64,000 nt of DNA from Symbiodinium natans (taxonomy: Eukaryota > Sar > Dinophyceae > Suessiales > Symbiodiniaceae), in assembly GCA_905221605.1 (NCBI GenBank), contig CAJNDS010000736.1:1-64000 (forward strand). The letters are read 5' to 3'. The notes under the pieces were generated by a model. The model saw nothing but the letters and a program-made list of their open reading frames with translations, searched no databases and was not told the DNA's origin. Below are positions 44,166-56,089 of this stretch, piece by piece (positions within the stretch are counted from its first letter, which is position 1; each line of letters begins with the position of its first letter). A program made the position numbers and the translations under genes.

Positions 44166-44537
44166 ATGCAACCATCTTGCGATGACCCGCCTGCCTGCCT
44201 AGCTTCACTTTGCGGACAGCTGCAGCTCGTGATGGGAGGCATCCCTGACCGTGCCAGATGCTTGGCAGCTCTCTCTGCCAACTTGCAATCTTTCGTTGAC
44301 TTCCCAATTGCCAAGCTCGCGTGCACACTGGCTGAAGCAGACTTGGCATCGGTCTCTAGTGAGATCCAGCTGAGCATGACGCGATGTTGGCTTTTTGCGC
44401 AAGAAGCCGCGGCGGAGCTGTGCCGTTCTCTTTGCGTGCAGATTCGCCGCGTGTCGGGTCAATCTGGCGCGAGGGCATTGTGCTGCAGGAAGCCGCAGGG
44501 TGCCGCAGGAGGCTCCACGTCTGCCCCCCGTTTGTAG
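44166..44537 (+). CDS. Possible conserved exon within block C
   Basis: The reading GGIPDRARCLAALSANLQ, followed by FVDFPIAKLACTLAEADLAS, SSEIQLSMTRC and FAQEAAAELCRSL, has helical, protein-like character. The same frame is open in all six copies of block C (starts near 41,231, 44,232, 51,853, 53,476, 56,989, 59,849). One length difference among copies is 3 nt and keeps the frame. The antisense frame is also open in most copies, so coding is not proven. Family unknown. Confidence 0.35.
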   Translation: MQPSCDDPPACLASLCGQLQLVMGGIPDRARCLAALSANLQSFVDFPIAKLACTLAEADLASVSSEIQLSMTRCWLFAQEAAAELCRSLCVQIRRVSGQSGARALCCRKPQGAAGGSTSAPRL

Positions 44538-45225
44538 GTGCGCGGTGGAGGACAGAGGGAGGCCTTGATATGACATGTGGGCATGGGTGGCTCTGCTCGG
44601 CTGAGAGGGCAAAAGCCTGCTTTCTAAGAGGCCACGTGCCCGACCCGTATGCTTTCGCGTGCTGGCGGTGTCTGCTAGACTGCGGCTTGCTCCATGCTCA
44701 ACCAGGCAGTGCCCTCAGGGCAATGCAGGCACATCACGGCCCCCCCAGGCTTTCCTCATCAGGGACCAACAAGCTTGTTCACAGGCGCAAGGCGTTTGCG
44801 GGGCATGCATCCGGTGCACAATTTCTCAGATCACGCAGCCGCTCTCGGCCTTGTGCCATCCCGGCGCCATCCGGCTCCACGCAAACTGTCCAAATCCTGC
44901 AGCAATAAGCTCCAGAGCCAGCATGCAATGCATGCACCAGCAGAGTGAGAGGGGTGTTGGTCGTACCTGGTGCATATGCACACTTTTGCCAAGCGCGCTT
45001 GCGGCACATGATCTGATTGCAGCGGGGCATCTGTGCAACATGTGTGTGGAACAGGCGCAGCTCCCCTTTTCACAGCTAGCGGGCACAACGGCGATCGTTG
45101 AAGATGCGGGTTGCTGCTGCACATCCCCTATTTCGGTGACCCTTCGCCCAGCAGGCGTTCAAGCCTCGGCTCCAGCACATTGCCGCATTGCGTAATTTCG
45201 ACTTGCGCCTATGGCGTGCAGTAGC

Positions 45226-46815
45226 ATTTGCGGGAGCGCGTTCGGTGCACGTCCCTTTGGAGATCATGCAGTCGTGCTTGGCCCCGTGCCACGTCAGCAG
45301 CATCCGGCACCACAGCATGTGGCCATTCTTGCAGAAACGTGCCTCAGCGCGAGCGGAAGAGTGAGAAGGTGACCCGTGGTATACGTATACGTGAGCCGCG
45401 GCACAAGACACTCACCGAGACGCTGTGACTAATGAGGCTTGATGTCGCTGCCGAACAGATCCAGGCCAGCTTCGAGGTGTAAGCCCGAGCTCCTGTAACC
45501 TGTTACAAAACGTGCACGCTTTCACCAGGCATGCTGGCGGCACATGATCTGAAGGCAGCAGGGCATCTGAGTAACATGTGCGGGCGCAGAGTTGAGCGCT
45601 GAAGATGCAGGTTGTGGCTGCGCATCCCCTATCTTTGTGATGCTTCCCCCATCGGGCGTTCAAGCCCCGGCTCCTGCACGCCGCCGGTATCATGTCCTCA
45701 AGTATTTCCACGTCCCTTCGAGATCGGGCAGTCGCACTTGGCCCCGTGCCACCCCGCACAGGCACCACGCTGCCTCGCCATTCTGCAACGAGCTGCAACA
45801 AGAGCGAGCCAGCATGAGCCAGCATAAGCCAGCATCAGTCAGCAGCGTGAGAAGGTGATCAGTGGTCTGCGTGAGCTGCAGCACCGCGCGCTCACCGAGA
45901 CGTTGTGACGAATGAGGCTTCATGTCTCCAGATATCTCCAGGTGCACGGCGGCATGTGTGGTTTGGCCGTTTGGGCATCAGGGCCCTGCACATCATCGGC
46001 TGAAGACAAGCTTGCAAGCAGAACAGCAGCCTGCACTAAACAGTCGCTCTCTCAGAGACGCTTCTGCTCAGAGGCTTCTGGCCTATTGGCCAGGCTAGAC
46101 TCCTGCTTGCTAAGTTTCAAAAGCAGCGTGTCTTCAGCACCCAGCACTGTGCTGGCACGTTTTGGCATGAATGGTGGCTGCCTCTCGGGGAACGGTTTCA
46201 GGATGCCGAGATGTTCGCAGCTTTGGAATAGGGTCCGTGAAGGAGGGGTTCCGTTACTTGTTGCCAGTGTGGCTGAGCTCAATGCTTTTGCCAGGGAGTC
46301 CCCGGCAATGCCCAGCAATTTCCTATCTGCCACCGATTGCTCTTCTCTGAAGTGCCAAGTGTGTGACTGGGAGTCTTTTCCATGGCATGGACCCGGACGT
46401 TTGGAGACATGGAGATACACTCGGTCTGCAGGAGGACTGCGCACGTGAAGCTGCGTTGGCAAAGTGCTGCCCGTGTGCGGCCGTAGCACCTCCGAAACGA
46501 CGAGGAAACTGTCTGGCCTCTCCTGGCCTCTCAGCGAGAGTGGACGGGAACCCTGGGACAGAGAGTGCCGCGTCAACTGATGCCTGCTTTGTGGCGCTAT
46601 CTTGCTCATGCATCCCTGTTGGCACGGTGCCACCGACACGGCCACTGTTGATGTTGTGCAGGCCTCACGCGCACCCGCTGTGGCCATGCCGATACGTCTT
46701 TCCGGAGTGCCGGTTGAGATTGTCCCCGCTGTTAGGCCCGGTGCTGACGCGTGGTTGTCGGACATGGCAGGACTGACGGTTGAGCCGGTTGCACGGCGAC
46801 CCCGTGAGGAGCAGG
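45226..46815 (+). repeat. Segmental duplication, copy A
   Basis: Nearly identical to 48,287-49,960, with an offset of about 3,060 bp at the start and 3,134 bp after an insertion near 45,480 in the other copy. It ends within the frame of the ORF at 46,602. Confidence 0.92.
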
Positions 46816-47093
46816 TCGCTGGGGTGTTCAAGCTGTACAGCCAGCTGAACACCCCCCCAGAGCGGGAGTCCGTTGGCGATGACCTCGATGCGACGCTCAT
46901 CTTGGCGCTCAGTGACAACATTGAGGTCACGCACATGCGCTTCATCGCTGCTGCCATGCACGATGCCGCAATCGACGGGGCCGCTGCTGGTCAGCCCGTG
47001 GCCACGCAAACCAAGAGCAGCCCCGCCAAACCGCCCTCCGACCTCAAGCCCAAAGACAACGAGGCGGAACCGCCCGCGCCCATGAAGCTGTAG
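46602..47093 (+). CDS. Possible C-terminal exon of an unrecognised protein
   Basis: A 163-codon frame ending in a stop. Its composition is protein-like: VDVVQASRAPAVAMPIRLSG, EEQVAGVFKLYSQLNTPP, ESVGDDLDATLILALSDN, EVTHMRFIAAAMHDAAIDG, then a charged Pro/Lys tail (PPSDLKPKDNEAEPPAPMKL). The frame may extend upstream through splicing. The duplicate at 49,736-49,984 follows the same frame to GGFKLY and then diverges to an early stop. A long antisense frame (46,052-46,957, 301 codons) overlaps; I prefer the plus strand because of residue composition. No family recognised. Confidence 0.4.
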   Translation: MLMHPCWHGATDTATVDVVQASRAPAVAMPIRLSGVPVEIVPAVRPGADAWLSDMAGLTVEPVARRPREEQVAGVFKLYSQLNTPPERESVGDDLDATLILALSDNIEVTHMRFIAAAMHDAAIDGAAAGQPVATQTKSSPAKPPSDLKPKDNEAEPPAPMKL

Positions 47094-48286
47094 CTCGGGG
47101 TAGGTGCGGCGTTTGCGCTCCCTGTATCGGCTCGGTTTTCAGCAGCTGGACCTGGCAAAGCCGTCAAGTGCAAGCAGAAGCGGCCAACGTGAGGCACAGC
47201 GCGCAAGCCGCGGCACGCCAAGCAGCTGCGCTTTTGGCAGCGTGCGCCCGAGTTCCTTGTGACTCAGTCGGTGTTGGTAGGGACCTGTCGCGTATGCACG
47301 CTTTCGCCAAGCAACCTGTGGCAGGTACATGCGCCGCGTGTCGGGTCAACCTGGCGCGAGGGCTTTTTGCTGCAGGAAGCTGCAGAGCCTGCTTTCTAAG
47401 AGGCCACGTGCCCGACCCGTTTGCTTTCGCGTGCTGGCGGTGTCTGCTAGACTGCGGCTTGCTCCGTCCTCAGCCAGGCAGTGCCCTCAGGGCAACGCAG
47501 GCACATCACGGCCCCCCCCAGCTTTCCTCGTCAAGGACCAAGAAGCTTGTTCACAGGCGCAAGGCGTTTGCGGGGCATGCATCCGGTGCACAATTTTTCA
47601 GATCACGCAGCCGCTCTCGGCCTTGTGCCATCCTGGCGCCATCAGGCACCACACTCATAGTCCAATCCTGCAGCAAGAAGCTCCAGAGCCAGCATGTGCC
47701 AGCAGAGTGAGAAAGTGATCCGTAGTTTGCCCACTAGAACCTAGACTTCAATCCCTGGAGCTTCGTAAAGCTTCTCTCCACCCCTAAACCCTACGAAGAA
47801 ACGCGCCGACCACAAGGTACAACCTGTCAGATCGGCTGAGTCAGCTCCACGGGGGGGCGAGAGAGGGGTTGGGGCCAGCATACCAAAGCCACATGCGCTT
47901 ACTCAGGAGCAGCAGTCGCGGACTTGTCCAGCATGCTGGCAGGAGCGGTCTGCCAAAAAGCTGCTCTATTGAAGCTAAGCCAGCGCTCCGCGTGACCCGG
48001 TCGGTGTTGGCACGAGCCTGCTGCATGTGCACGTTGTCGACAATCGCGCTTGCGGCACATGATCTGATGGCAGTGGGGCATCCGAGGAACATGTGTGTGG
48101 AATGTACGCAGCTCTTCTTGTCACAGCTGGCGGCAAAGTTGATCGTTGAAGATGCAGGTTGCTGCTGCACATCCCCTATCTCCGTGATGCTTTCCCCGTC
48201 AGGCGTTCAAGCCCCGGCTCCTGCACATCGCCGTGCTGGGCAGTTTCGACTTGCAACTATGTTTGCGAGCTGCTACGTCCCATAGC
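47094..48286. other. Repeat modules, no separate gene
   Basis: A segment shared with 50,070-50,240, then part of block C (from about 47,390), then the module shared with 39,900-40,450 and 54,190-54,780 (gtttgcccactagaaccta, cgagagaggggttggggcc). Confidence 0.7.
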
Positions 48287-49960
48287 ATTTGCGGGAGCAC
48301 GTTCGGTGCACGTCCCTTTGAGATCATGCAGTCGTGCTTGGCCCCGTGCCACGTCAGCAGCATCCGGCACCACAGCATGTGGCCATTCTTGCAGAAGCGT
48401 GCCTCAGCGCGAGCGGAAGAGTGAGAAGGTGACCCGTGGTATACGTATACGTGAGCCGCGGCACAAGACACTCACCGAGACGCTGTGACTAATGAGGCTT
48501 GATGTCGCTGCCGAACAGATCCAGGCCAGATTCGAGGTGCACGTCTGCCCAACCAGCTAGCTGCTCTCTGAAGCCTGTCAGCCCGAGCTACTTGTGACCT
48601 GTTGCCAAACATGCCCGCTTTCGCCAAGCACGCTTGCGGCACATGATCTGATGGCAGCGGGGCATCTGTGCAACACGTGTGTTGAACGTGTGCAGCCCCT
48701 CTTTCCACAGCTAGCGGGCGCAAAGTTGATCGCTGAAGATGCAGGTTGTGGTTGCGCATCCCCTATCTTTGTGATGCTTCCCCCATCAGGCGTTCAAGCC
48801 CCGGCTCCTGCACGCCGCCGGTATCATGTCCTCAAGTATTTCCACGTCCCTTCGAGATCGGGCAGTCGCACTTGGCCCCGTGCCACCCCGCACAGGCACC
48901 ACGCTGCCTCGCCATTCTGCAACGAGCTGCAACAAGAGCGAGCCAGCATGAGCCAGCATAAGCCAGCATCAGTCAGCAGCGTGAGAAGGTGATCAGTGGT
49001 CTGCGTGAGCCGCAGCACCGCGCGCTCACCGAGACGTTGTGACGAATGAGGCTTCATGTCTCCAGATATCTCCAGGTGCACGGCGGCATGTGTGGTTTGG
49101 CCGTTTGGGCATCAGGGCCCTGCACATCATCGGCTTAACACAAGCTTGCAAGCAGAACAGCAGCCTGCACTAAACAGTCGCTCTCTCAGAGACGCTTCTG
49201 CTCAGAGGCTTCTGGCCTATTGGCCAGGCTAGACTCCTGCTTGCTAAGTTTCAAAAGCAGCGTGTCTTCAGCACCCAGCACTGTGCTGGCACGTTTTGGC
49301 ATGAATGGTGGCTGCCTCTCGGGGAACGGTTTCAGGATGCCGAGATGTTCGCAGCTTTGGAATAGGGTCCGTGAAGGAGGGGTTCCGTTACTTGTTGCCA
49401 GTGTGGCTGAGCTCAATGCTTTTGCCAGGGAGTCCCCGGCAATGCCCAGCAATTTCCTATCTGCCACCGCTTGCTCTTCTCTGAAGTGCCAAGTGTGTGA
49501 CTGGGAGTCTTTTCCATGGCATGGACCCGGACGTTTGGAGACATGGAGATACACTCGGTCTGCAGGAGGACTGCGCACGTGAAGCTGCGTTGGCAAAGTG
49601 CTGCCCGTGTGCGGCCGTAGCACCTCCGAAACGACGAGGAAACTGTCTGGCCTCTCCTGGCCTCTCAGCGAGAGTGGACGGGAACCCTGGGACAGAGAGT
49701 GCCGCGTCAACTGATGCCTGCTTTGTGGCGCTATCTTGCTCATGCATCCCTGTTGGCACGGTGCCACCGACACGGCCACTGTTGATGTTGTGCAGGCCTC
49801 ACGCGCACCCGCTGTGGCCATGCCGATGCGTCTTTCCGGAGTGCCGGTTGAGATTGTCCCCGCTGCTAGGCCCGGTGCTGACGCGTGGTTGTCGGACATG
49901 GCAGGACTGACGGTTGAGCCGGTTGCACGGCGACCCCGTGAGGAGCAGGTCGCTGGGGGG
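48287..49960 (+). repeat. Segmental duplication, copy B
   Basis: Second copy of 45,226-46,815. It differs by an internal insertion near 48,540 and scattered substitutions, and breaks off at gttcaagctgtac, where copy A continues into the coding-like tail. Confidence 0.92.
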
Positions 49961-51189
49961 TTCAAGCTGTACGCAGTTCTCTGAAAGCTCCCTGTGGCTG
50001 CTTGCTGTGCGCGTGCTGTGCAGTGGCGTTGGCCAGCTCCTCTTGCGGTTGCCGCTGCCTCTATCGGCTCGGTCCTCAGCAGCTGGACTTGGCAAAGCCG
50101 GTCAAGTGCAAGCAGAAGCGGCCAGCGTGAGGCACAGCGCGCAAGCCGCGGCACGCCAAACAGCTGCGCTTTTGGCAGCATGCGCCCGAGCTCCTTGTGA
50201 CTCAGTCGGTGTTGGTAGGGGCTGTCGCGTATGCACGCTTTCGCCAAGCCAGCACATGATCTGAAGGCAGCGGGGCATCTGTGCAATATGCGTTCGGAAC
50301 AGACGCAGCTCCTCTTTGCGCAGCTTTCCGGCGCACAAGCAATCGCAGAGGATGCAGGTTGCTGCTGCACATCCCCTATTTCAGTGACCCTTCGCCCGTC
50401 AGGCGTTCAAGCCCCGGCTCCTGCACATCGCCGCACTGCCACTTTCAACTTGCAGCTGGTTTCGCGTGCTCTCATGTCCTTGTGCCACCCTCGCACCATG
50501 TGGCACCAGAGCATCTGGCCATTCTTGAAGCAACGTGCCCCAGCACAGAAAGAAGGGTACGGACCTGTTGCCTTTGCACGCTTCTTCCAAGCACGCTTGC
50601 GGCACATGATCTTCAGGCAGCAAGCAGGGCATCTGTGCAACATGTGTGTGGAACGTACGCAGCTCCTCTTTTCACAGCTGGTGGGCGCAAAGTTGATCGC
50701 TGAAGATGCAGGTTGCTGCTGCACATGCCCGATTTCTGTGACCTTTCGCCCATCAGACGTTCAAGCCCCAGCTCCTGCACATCGCCGCACTGCGGAATTT
50801 CGACCTTCACCTCTTCCTCTCTCCCGTGAAATGTTCGGCCCACGTCCTTTCGGGCGCGCAATCTGTGCGAGATCGTGCAGATTTTGACCCAATGCTACAC
50901 GAGCACCACCGAATCTGGCCTTTCTCTGCGCCATTGCAAGGCTGCAGCGTGAGCTCTGGGTGTCGGAGGGAGCCGCGCTCGGCACCATGGGCCGTAAAAC
51001 AAGGCCGCAGCCCAGAGATGCTGTTGGACTCGCTTTCTCTCGTCCTCGCGTCTCCTGCTCCTCCGGCTCTGCATGTCCTGTGCTTCCAGCCACGACGCCG
51101 GGCCCTCCTAGGCATGGCGTACTAGCGCGGCCGCTGTGATTTGCCCTCAGGCTTGCTCTTGCGGCTTCAGCTGGCTGCACTGAGCCCGG

Positions 51190-54100
51190 TGCCTCTGCTC
51201 TCGCACACCGCGCACTTGTCGCGGCAGGGCGTCGGGTGCTGGCATAGGGAGAGCGAAGACGGTGCCCTGTACGGTGCCGCACCCAGCTCTGCTGATCTCC
51301 GGGCACATGCGATGAACGTCCCTTGCTGCGCACAGATCTCGATCGGTCTTGCCACTCCTGCCCAGAGAGTGTTGGCCACCCGGTGGTGTGAGAGGTGCGA
51401 GCGCGGCTGCCCAAAGAGAGAGGCTGCGGCTGTCTGGAATCGCGAGTGCTTCTCGCTCCTTGCTTGCCTGATGTGCCGGTCGGGCTGCCTGCGGGACTTG
51501 CAACTATCACCTGGCGCTGTGCCCAGTGGTGCTGAGCCAGCAGTTTATCCCAGAGCACCGCTCCGACTGGTTGATGGACATGGAGGACCGGGGGGCGCAC
51601 GCTGCGGGGCTGTGAAGTCGAACGTTGCTGTGGTGCCCGCCTCGGCGCCTGCGAGGCGCGCCCGGGAGCCCGATTGGCAGCGCCAGCGAAGCTGGACCTG
51701 GCCACTGTGGGGGCTGTGCCTGATGGTTCTGTGCGGACGCTGGAGATGCAACGCTCCGGAACTGTTGGAGCCAAGTGAACGCAACCATCTGGCGATGACA
51801 GTGCGATGAGTCACTTGCCTGCCTAGCTTCACTTTGCGGACAGCTGCAGCTCGTGATGGGAGGCATCCCTTACCGTGCCAGATGCTTGCCAGCTCTCGCT
51901 GCCAACTTGCAATCTGTCGTTGACTTCCCAATTGCCAAGCTCTCGTGCACACTGGCTGAGTCAGATTTGGCATCGGTCTCTAGTGAGATGCAGCTGGGCA
52001 TGACGCGAAGTTGGGTTTTTGCTCAAGAAGCCGCGGCGGAGCTGTGCCGTTCTCTTTGCGTGCACACTCGCCGCATGTCGGGTCAACCTGTTGTCAGGGC
52101 TTCAGTTGCTCTCTTAAGCCGATGTCCGAACTCCTTGTGACCCAATCGGTGTTTACGACGTGTTGCCTATCCAGGATCCACACTTTCGCCAAGCGCGCTG
52201 CGGCATGCTGCGGCGGAATCTGAGCAACATGTGCACGGAACATACGCAGCTCCTCTTTTCACAGCTGGTGGGCGCAAAGTTGATCGCTGAAGATGCAGGT
52301 TGCTGCTGCACATGCCCTATTTATGTGACCTTTCGCCCATCAGACGTTCAAGCCCCAGCTCCTGCACATCGCCGCACTGCGGAATTTCGACCTTCACCTC
52401 TTCCTGTCTCCAGTGACATGTTCGGCCCGCCACGTCCTTTCGGGCGCGCATTCGGTGCGAGATCGTGCAGGTTTTGACCCAATGCCACCCCAGCACCACC
52501 GAATCTGGCCTTTCTTGCAGGAGCGTGCTCCAGCACGATTAAGCCAGCACAGTGAGAGCGTGATCTGTGGTACGCATGAGCCACGGCACAAGACACTCAG
52601 GGAGACGCTGTGACGAATGAGGCTTGATGTCGCTGTGTGCCCGGGTACCCTGCAGATCCAACCACGCCAGGCTCCAGCTGTGTTGAGCAGCAACAGAGCG
52701 GGGTCGTCCTGTTTTGCTCGAGGCCATTGCCCCAAGGCCCAGCTGTGGGCAGTAGGTGCAGTGTGTTCGGCACACCAGTGCAAGCGTGCAGAGGACTGCG
52801 CTTGATCAGCGCACGTGCTGGCAGCGCACACCGCGCACTTGTCGCGGCAGGGCGTCGGGTGCGGGCATAGGGAGAGCGAAGACGGTGCCCTGTACGGTGC
52901 CGCACCCAGCTCTGCGTATCTCCGGGCACATGCGATGAACGTCCCTTGCTGCGCACAGATCTCGATCGGTCTTGCCACTCCTGCTCAAAGAGTGTTGGCC
53001 ACCCAGTGGTGTGAGAGGTGCGAGCGCGGCTGCCCAAAGAGAGAGGCTGCGGCTGTCTGGAATCGCGAGTGCGCCTCGCTCCTTGCTTGCCTGATGTGCC
53101 GGTCGGGCTGCCTGCGGGACTTGCAACTATCACCTGGCGCTGTGCCCAGTGGTGCTGAGCCAGCAGCTTATCCCAGAGCACCGCTCCGACTGGTTGATGG
53201 ACATGGAGGACCGGGGGGCGCACGCTGCGGGGCTGTGAAGTCGAACGTTGCTGTGGTGCCCGCCTCGGCGCCTGCGAGGCGCGCCCGGGAGCCCGATGGG
53301 CAGCGCCAGCGAAGCTGGACCTGGCCACTGTGGGGGCTGTGCCTGATGGTTCTGTGCGGACGCTGGAGATGCAACGCTCCGGAACTGTTGGAGCCAAGTG
53401 AACGCAACCATCTGGCGATGACAGTGCGATGAGTCACTTGCCTGCCTAGCTTCACTTTGCGGACAGCTGCAGCTCGTGATGGGAGGCATCCCTTACCGTG
53501 CCAGATGCTTGCCAGCTCTCTCTGCCAACTTGCAATCTTTCGTTGACTTCCCAATTGCCAAGCTCGCGTGCACACTGGCTGAAGCAGACTTGGCATCGGT
53601 CTCTAGTGAGATCCAGCTGAGCATGACGCGATGTTGGCTCTTTGCTCAAGAAGCCGCGGCGGAGCTGTGGCGTTCTCTTTGCGTGCAGATTCGCCGCGTG
53701 TCGGGTCAACCTGGCGCGAGGGCTTCTTGCTGCAGGAAGCCGCAGGGTGCCGCAGGAGGCTCCACGTCTGCCCCCCGTTTGTAGGTGCGCGGTGGAGGAC
53801 AGAGGGAGGCCTTGATATGACATGTGGGCATGGGTGGCTCTGCTCGGCTGAGAGGGCAAATGCCTGCTTTCTAAGAGGCCACGTGCCCGACCCGTATGCT
53901 TTCGCGTGCTGGCGGTGTCTGCTAGACTGCGGCTTGCTCCATGCTCAACCAGGCAGTGCCCTCAGGGCAATGCAGGCACATCACGGCCCCCCCAGGCTTT
54001 CCTCATCAAGGACCAAGAAGCTTGTTCACAGGCGCAAGGCGTTTGCGGGGCATGCATCCGGTGCACAATTTTTCAGATCACGCAGCCGCTCTCGGCCTTG

Positions 54101-54190
54101 TGCCATCCTGGCGCCATCAGGCACCACACTCATAGTCCAATCCTGCAGCAATAAGCTCCAGAGCCAGCATGTGCCAGCAGAGTGAGAAAG
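51190..54190 (+). repeat. Two consecutive copies of block C with flanks
   Basis: The segment starting cacaccgcgcacttgtcgcggcagggcgtc-like words lies near 51,205 and 52,828, an offset of about 1,623 bp. Both match 43,590-44,960 closely. The second copy runs longer, to the gccacgtgcccgacccgtatg segment. Confidence 0.88.
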
Positions 54191-56089
54191 TGATCCGTAG
54201 TTTGCCCACTAGAACCTAGACTTCAATCCCTGGAGCTTCGTAAAGCTTCTCTCCACCCCTAAACCCTACGAAGAAACGCGCCGACCACAAGGTACAACCT
54301 GTCAGATCGGCTGAGTCAGCTCCACGGGGGGGCGAGAGAGGGGTTGGGGCCAGCGTACCAAAGCCACATGCGCCTCATGTTGAGCGGCAGTCGCGGACTT
54401 GTCCAGCATGCTGGCAGGAGCGGTCTGCCAAAAAGCTGCTCTATTGAAGCTAAGCCAGCGCTCCTCGTGACCTGGTCGGTGTTGGCACGAGCCTGCTGCA
54501 TGTGCACGTTGTCGACAATCGCGCTTGCGGCACATGATCTGATGGCAGCAGGGCATCTGTGCAACATGTGTGGGGAACGTACGCAGATTCTCTTTTCACA
54601 GCTGGCGGGCGCGAGTTGATCGTTGAAGATGCAGGTTGTGGTTGCACATCCCCTACCTCCGTGATGCTTTCCCCGTCCGGCTTTCAAGCCCCGGCTCCTG
54701 CACATCGCCGCGCTGGGCAGTTTCGACGTGTGCCTAGGTTCGCGTACTATCATGTCCAGAAACTCTCCTGGAGCGGGTTCGGTGTGCGTCCCTTTGAGAT
54801 CGTGCCGCCGCACTTGGCCCGGTGCCACCCACCAGCCGACACTGCAGCATCTGGCCATGCTTGCATCAACGAGCTCCAACGCGAGCCATGCGCCAGCAGA
54901 GTGCGGAAGTGATCGGTGGCGTGCGTGAGGTGCGGCACCGCTCGCTCACGGAGACGCTGTGACGAATGAGGCTTCATGTCTCCAGGTGCCACACAGGTGT
55001 TGAGGCAACACATGCAGCTGCATTCTGCAGCCGAGACATTGGGGGTCCTCGATGGGCCACGTAGAGGCCGCCGAAGGACCCACAAACTTTGCCTCGTGGG
55101 AAGTCTGCCGGGTGGTCGAATGCTCGTCGAAAGGCGCTGATTTGTGGACGACCCTTCACAGGAAAGATGAGGACGAAACTCTTGTCACGCCAGTCGCAGC
55201 CGCAAGGTCATTGAGTTCAGTGCACCGCCGTCGCCCTCGATGTCCGAGACTTTTTCTGCAGTGCCAGCACATCACCTGATGCAGGAAGGCCGTCCGCAGT
55301 TTCTGTGCCAGCGAGGCAGCAGCGCGAGCGGGTGATTAGCAGTTTACTTGATTGCGGATCGGACGACGGTCCTCTTTTCACGGCTTTGGAGCACAAAGGT
55401 GTTCTCTGAAGATGCAGGTTGTTGCTACACATCCCCTAACCCTTCGCCCGTCGGGCGTTCAAGCCCCGGCTCCTGCACATCGCCCCACTGCCCAATTTCG
55501 ACTTGCACCTGGGTTCGAGTACTATCATGTCCTCAAGGCTTTCCTGGAGCACGTTCGGTGCATGCCCATCTGAGAGCGGGCAGTCACTCTCGGCCTTGTT
55601 CTACTCCGGCACCATACGCCAGAGCATCTCGGCATTCTTGCAGCAGCGTGCTCCAGCATAAGCGAGCCAGCACAGTGAGAAGGGTACGGGCCTGATGCAT
55701 ATGCACGTTGTCGACAATCGCGCTTGCGGCACATGATCTGCTGGCAGCGGAGCATCTGTGCAACATGTGTGTGGAACGTACGCAGCTCCTCTTTGCACAG
55801 CTGGCGGATGCGAAGTTGATCGTTGAAGATGCAGGTTGCTGCTGCACATCCCCTGGCCCTGTGGCCCTTCACCCGTCCGGCTTTCAAGCCCCGGCTCCTG
55901 AACATCGCCGCACTGCGCAGTCTCCACTTGCACCTATGTTCGGATGCTGTCATGTCCCCAAGTCTTATCGGGAGCGCTCGGTGCGTGTGGCAGTAGCAGT
56001 TGGCCCTGTGCCACCCCGACACCATCCGGCACCGCAGCATCTGGCCTTTCTTGCAGCAACGAGCTCCGATACGAGTGAACCGCGGCACA

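Noticed and set aside
42929-44377. Long minus-strand open frame of 482 codons
   Set aside because: It runs through 432-bp tandem repeats and block C, is rich in Arg/Pro/Ser/Ala, and repeats itself with the DNA units. GC-rich repeat DNA keeps many frames open; I see no domain.
49186-50370. Minus-strand open frame of 394 codons (and its partner of 301 codons at 46,052-46,957)
   Set aside because: Antisense to a more protein-like plus frame, low-complexity composition, no motifs. The two are open because the DNA is duplicated.
50761-51774. Minus-strand open frame of 337 codons
   Set aside because: Antisense of block C; same residue bias as the other repeat-derived frames.
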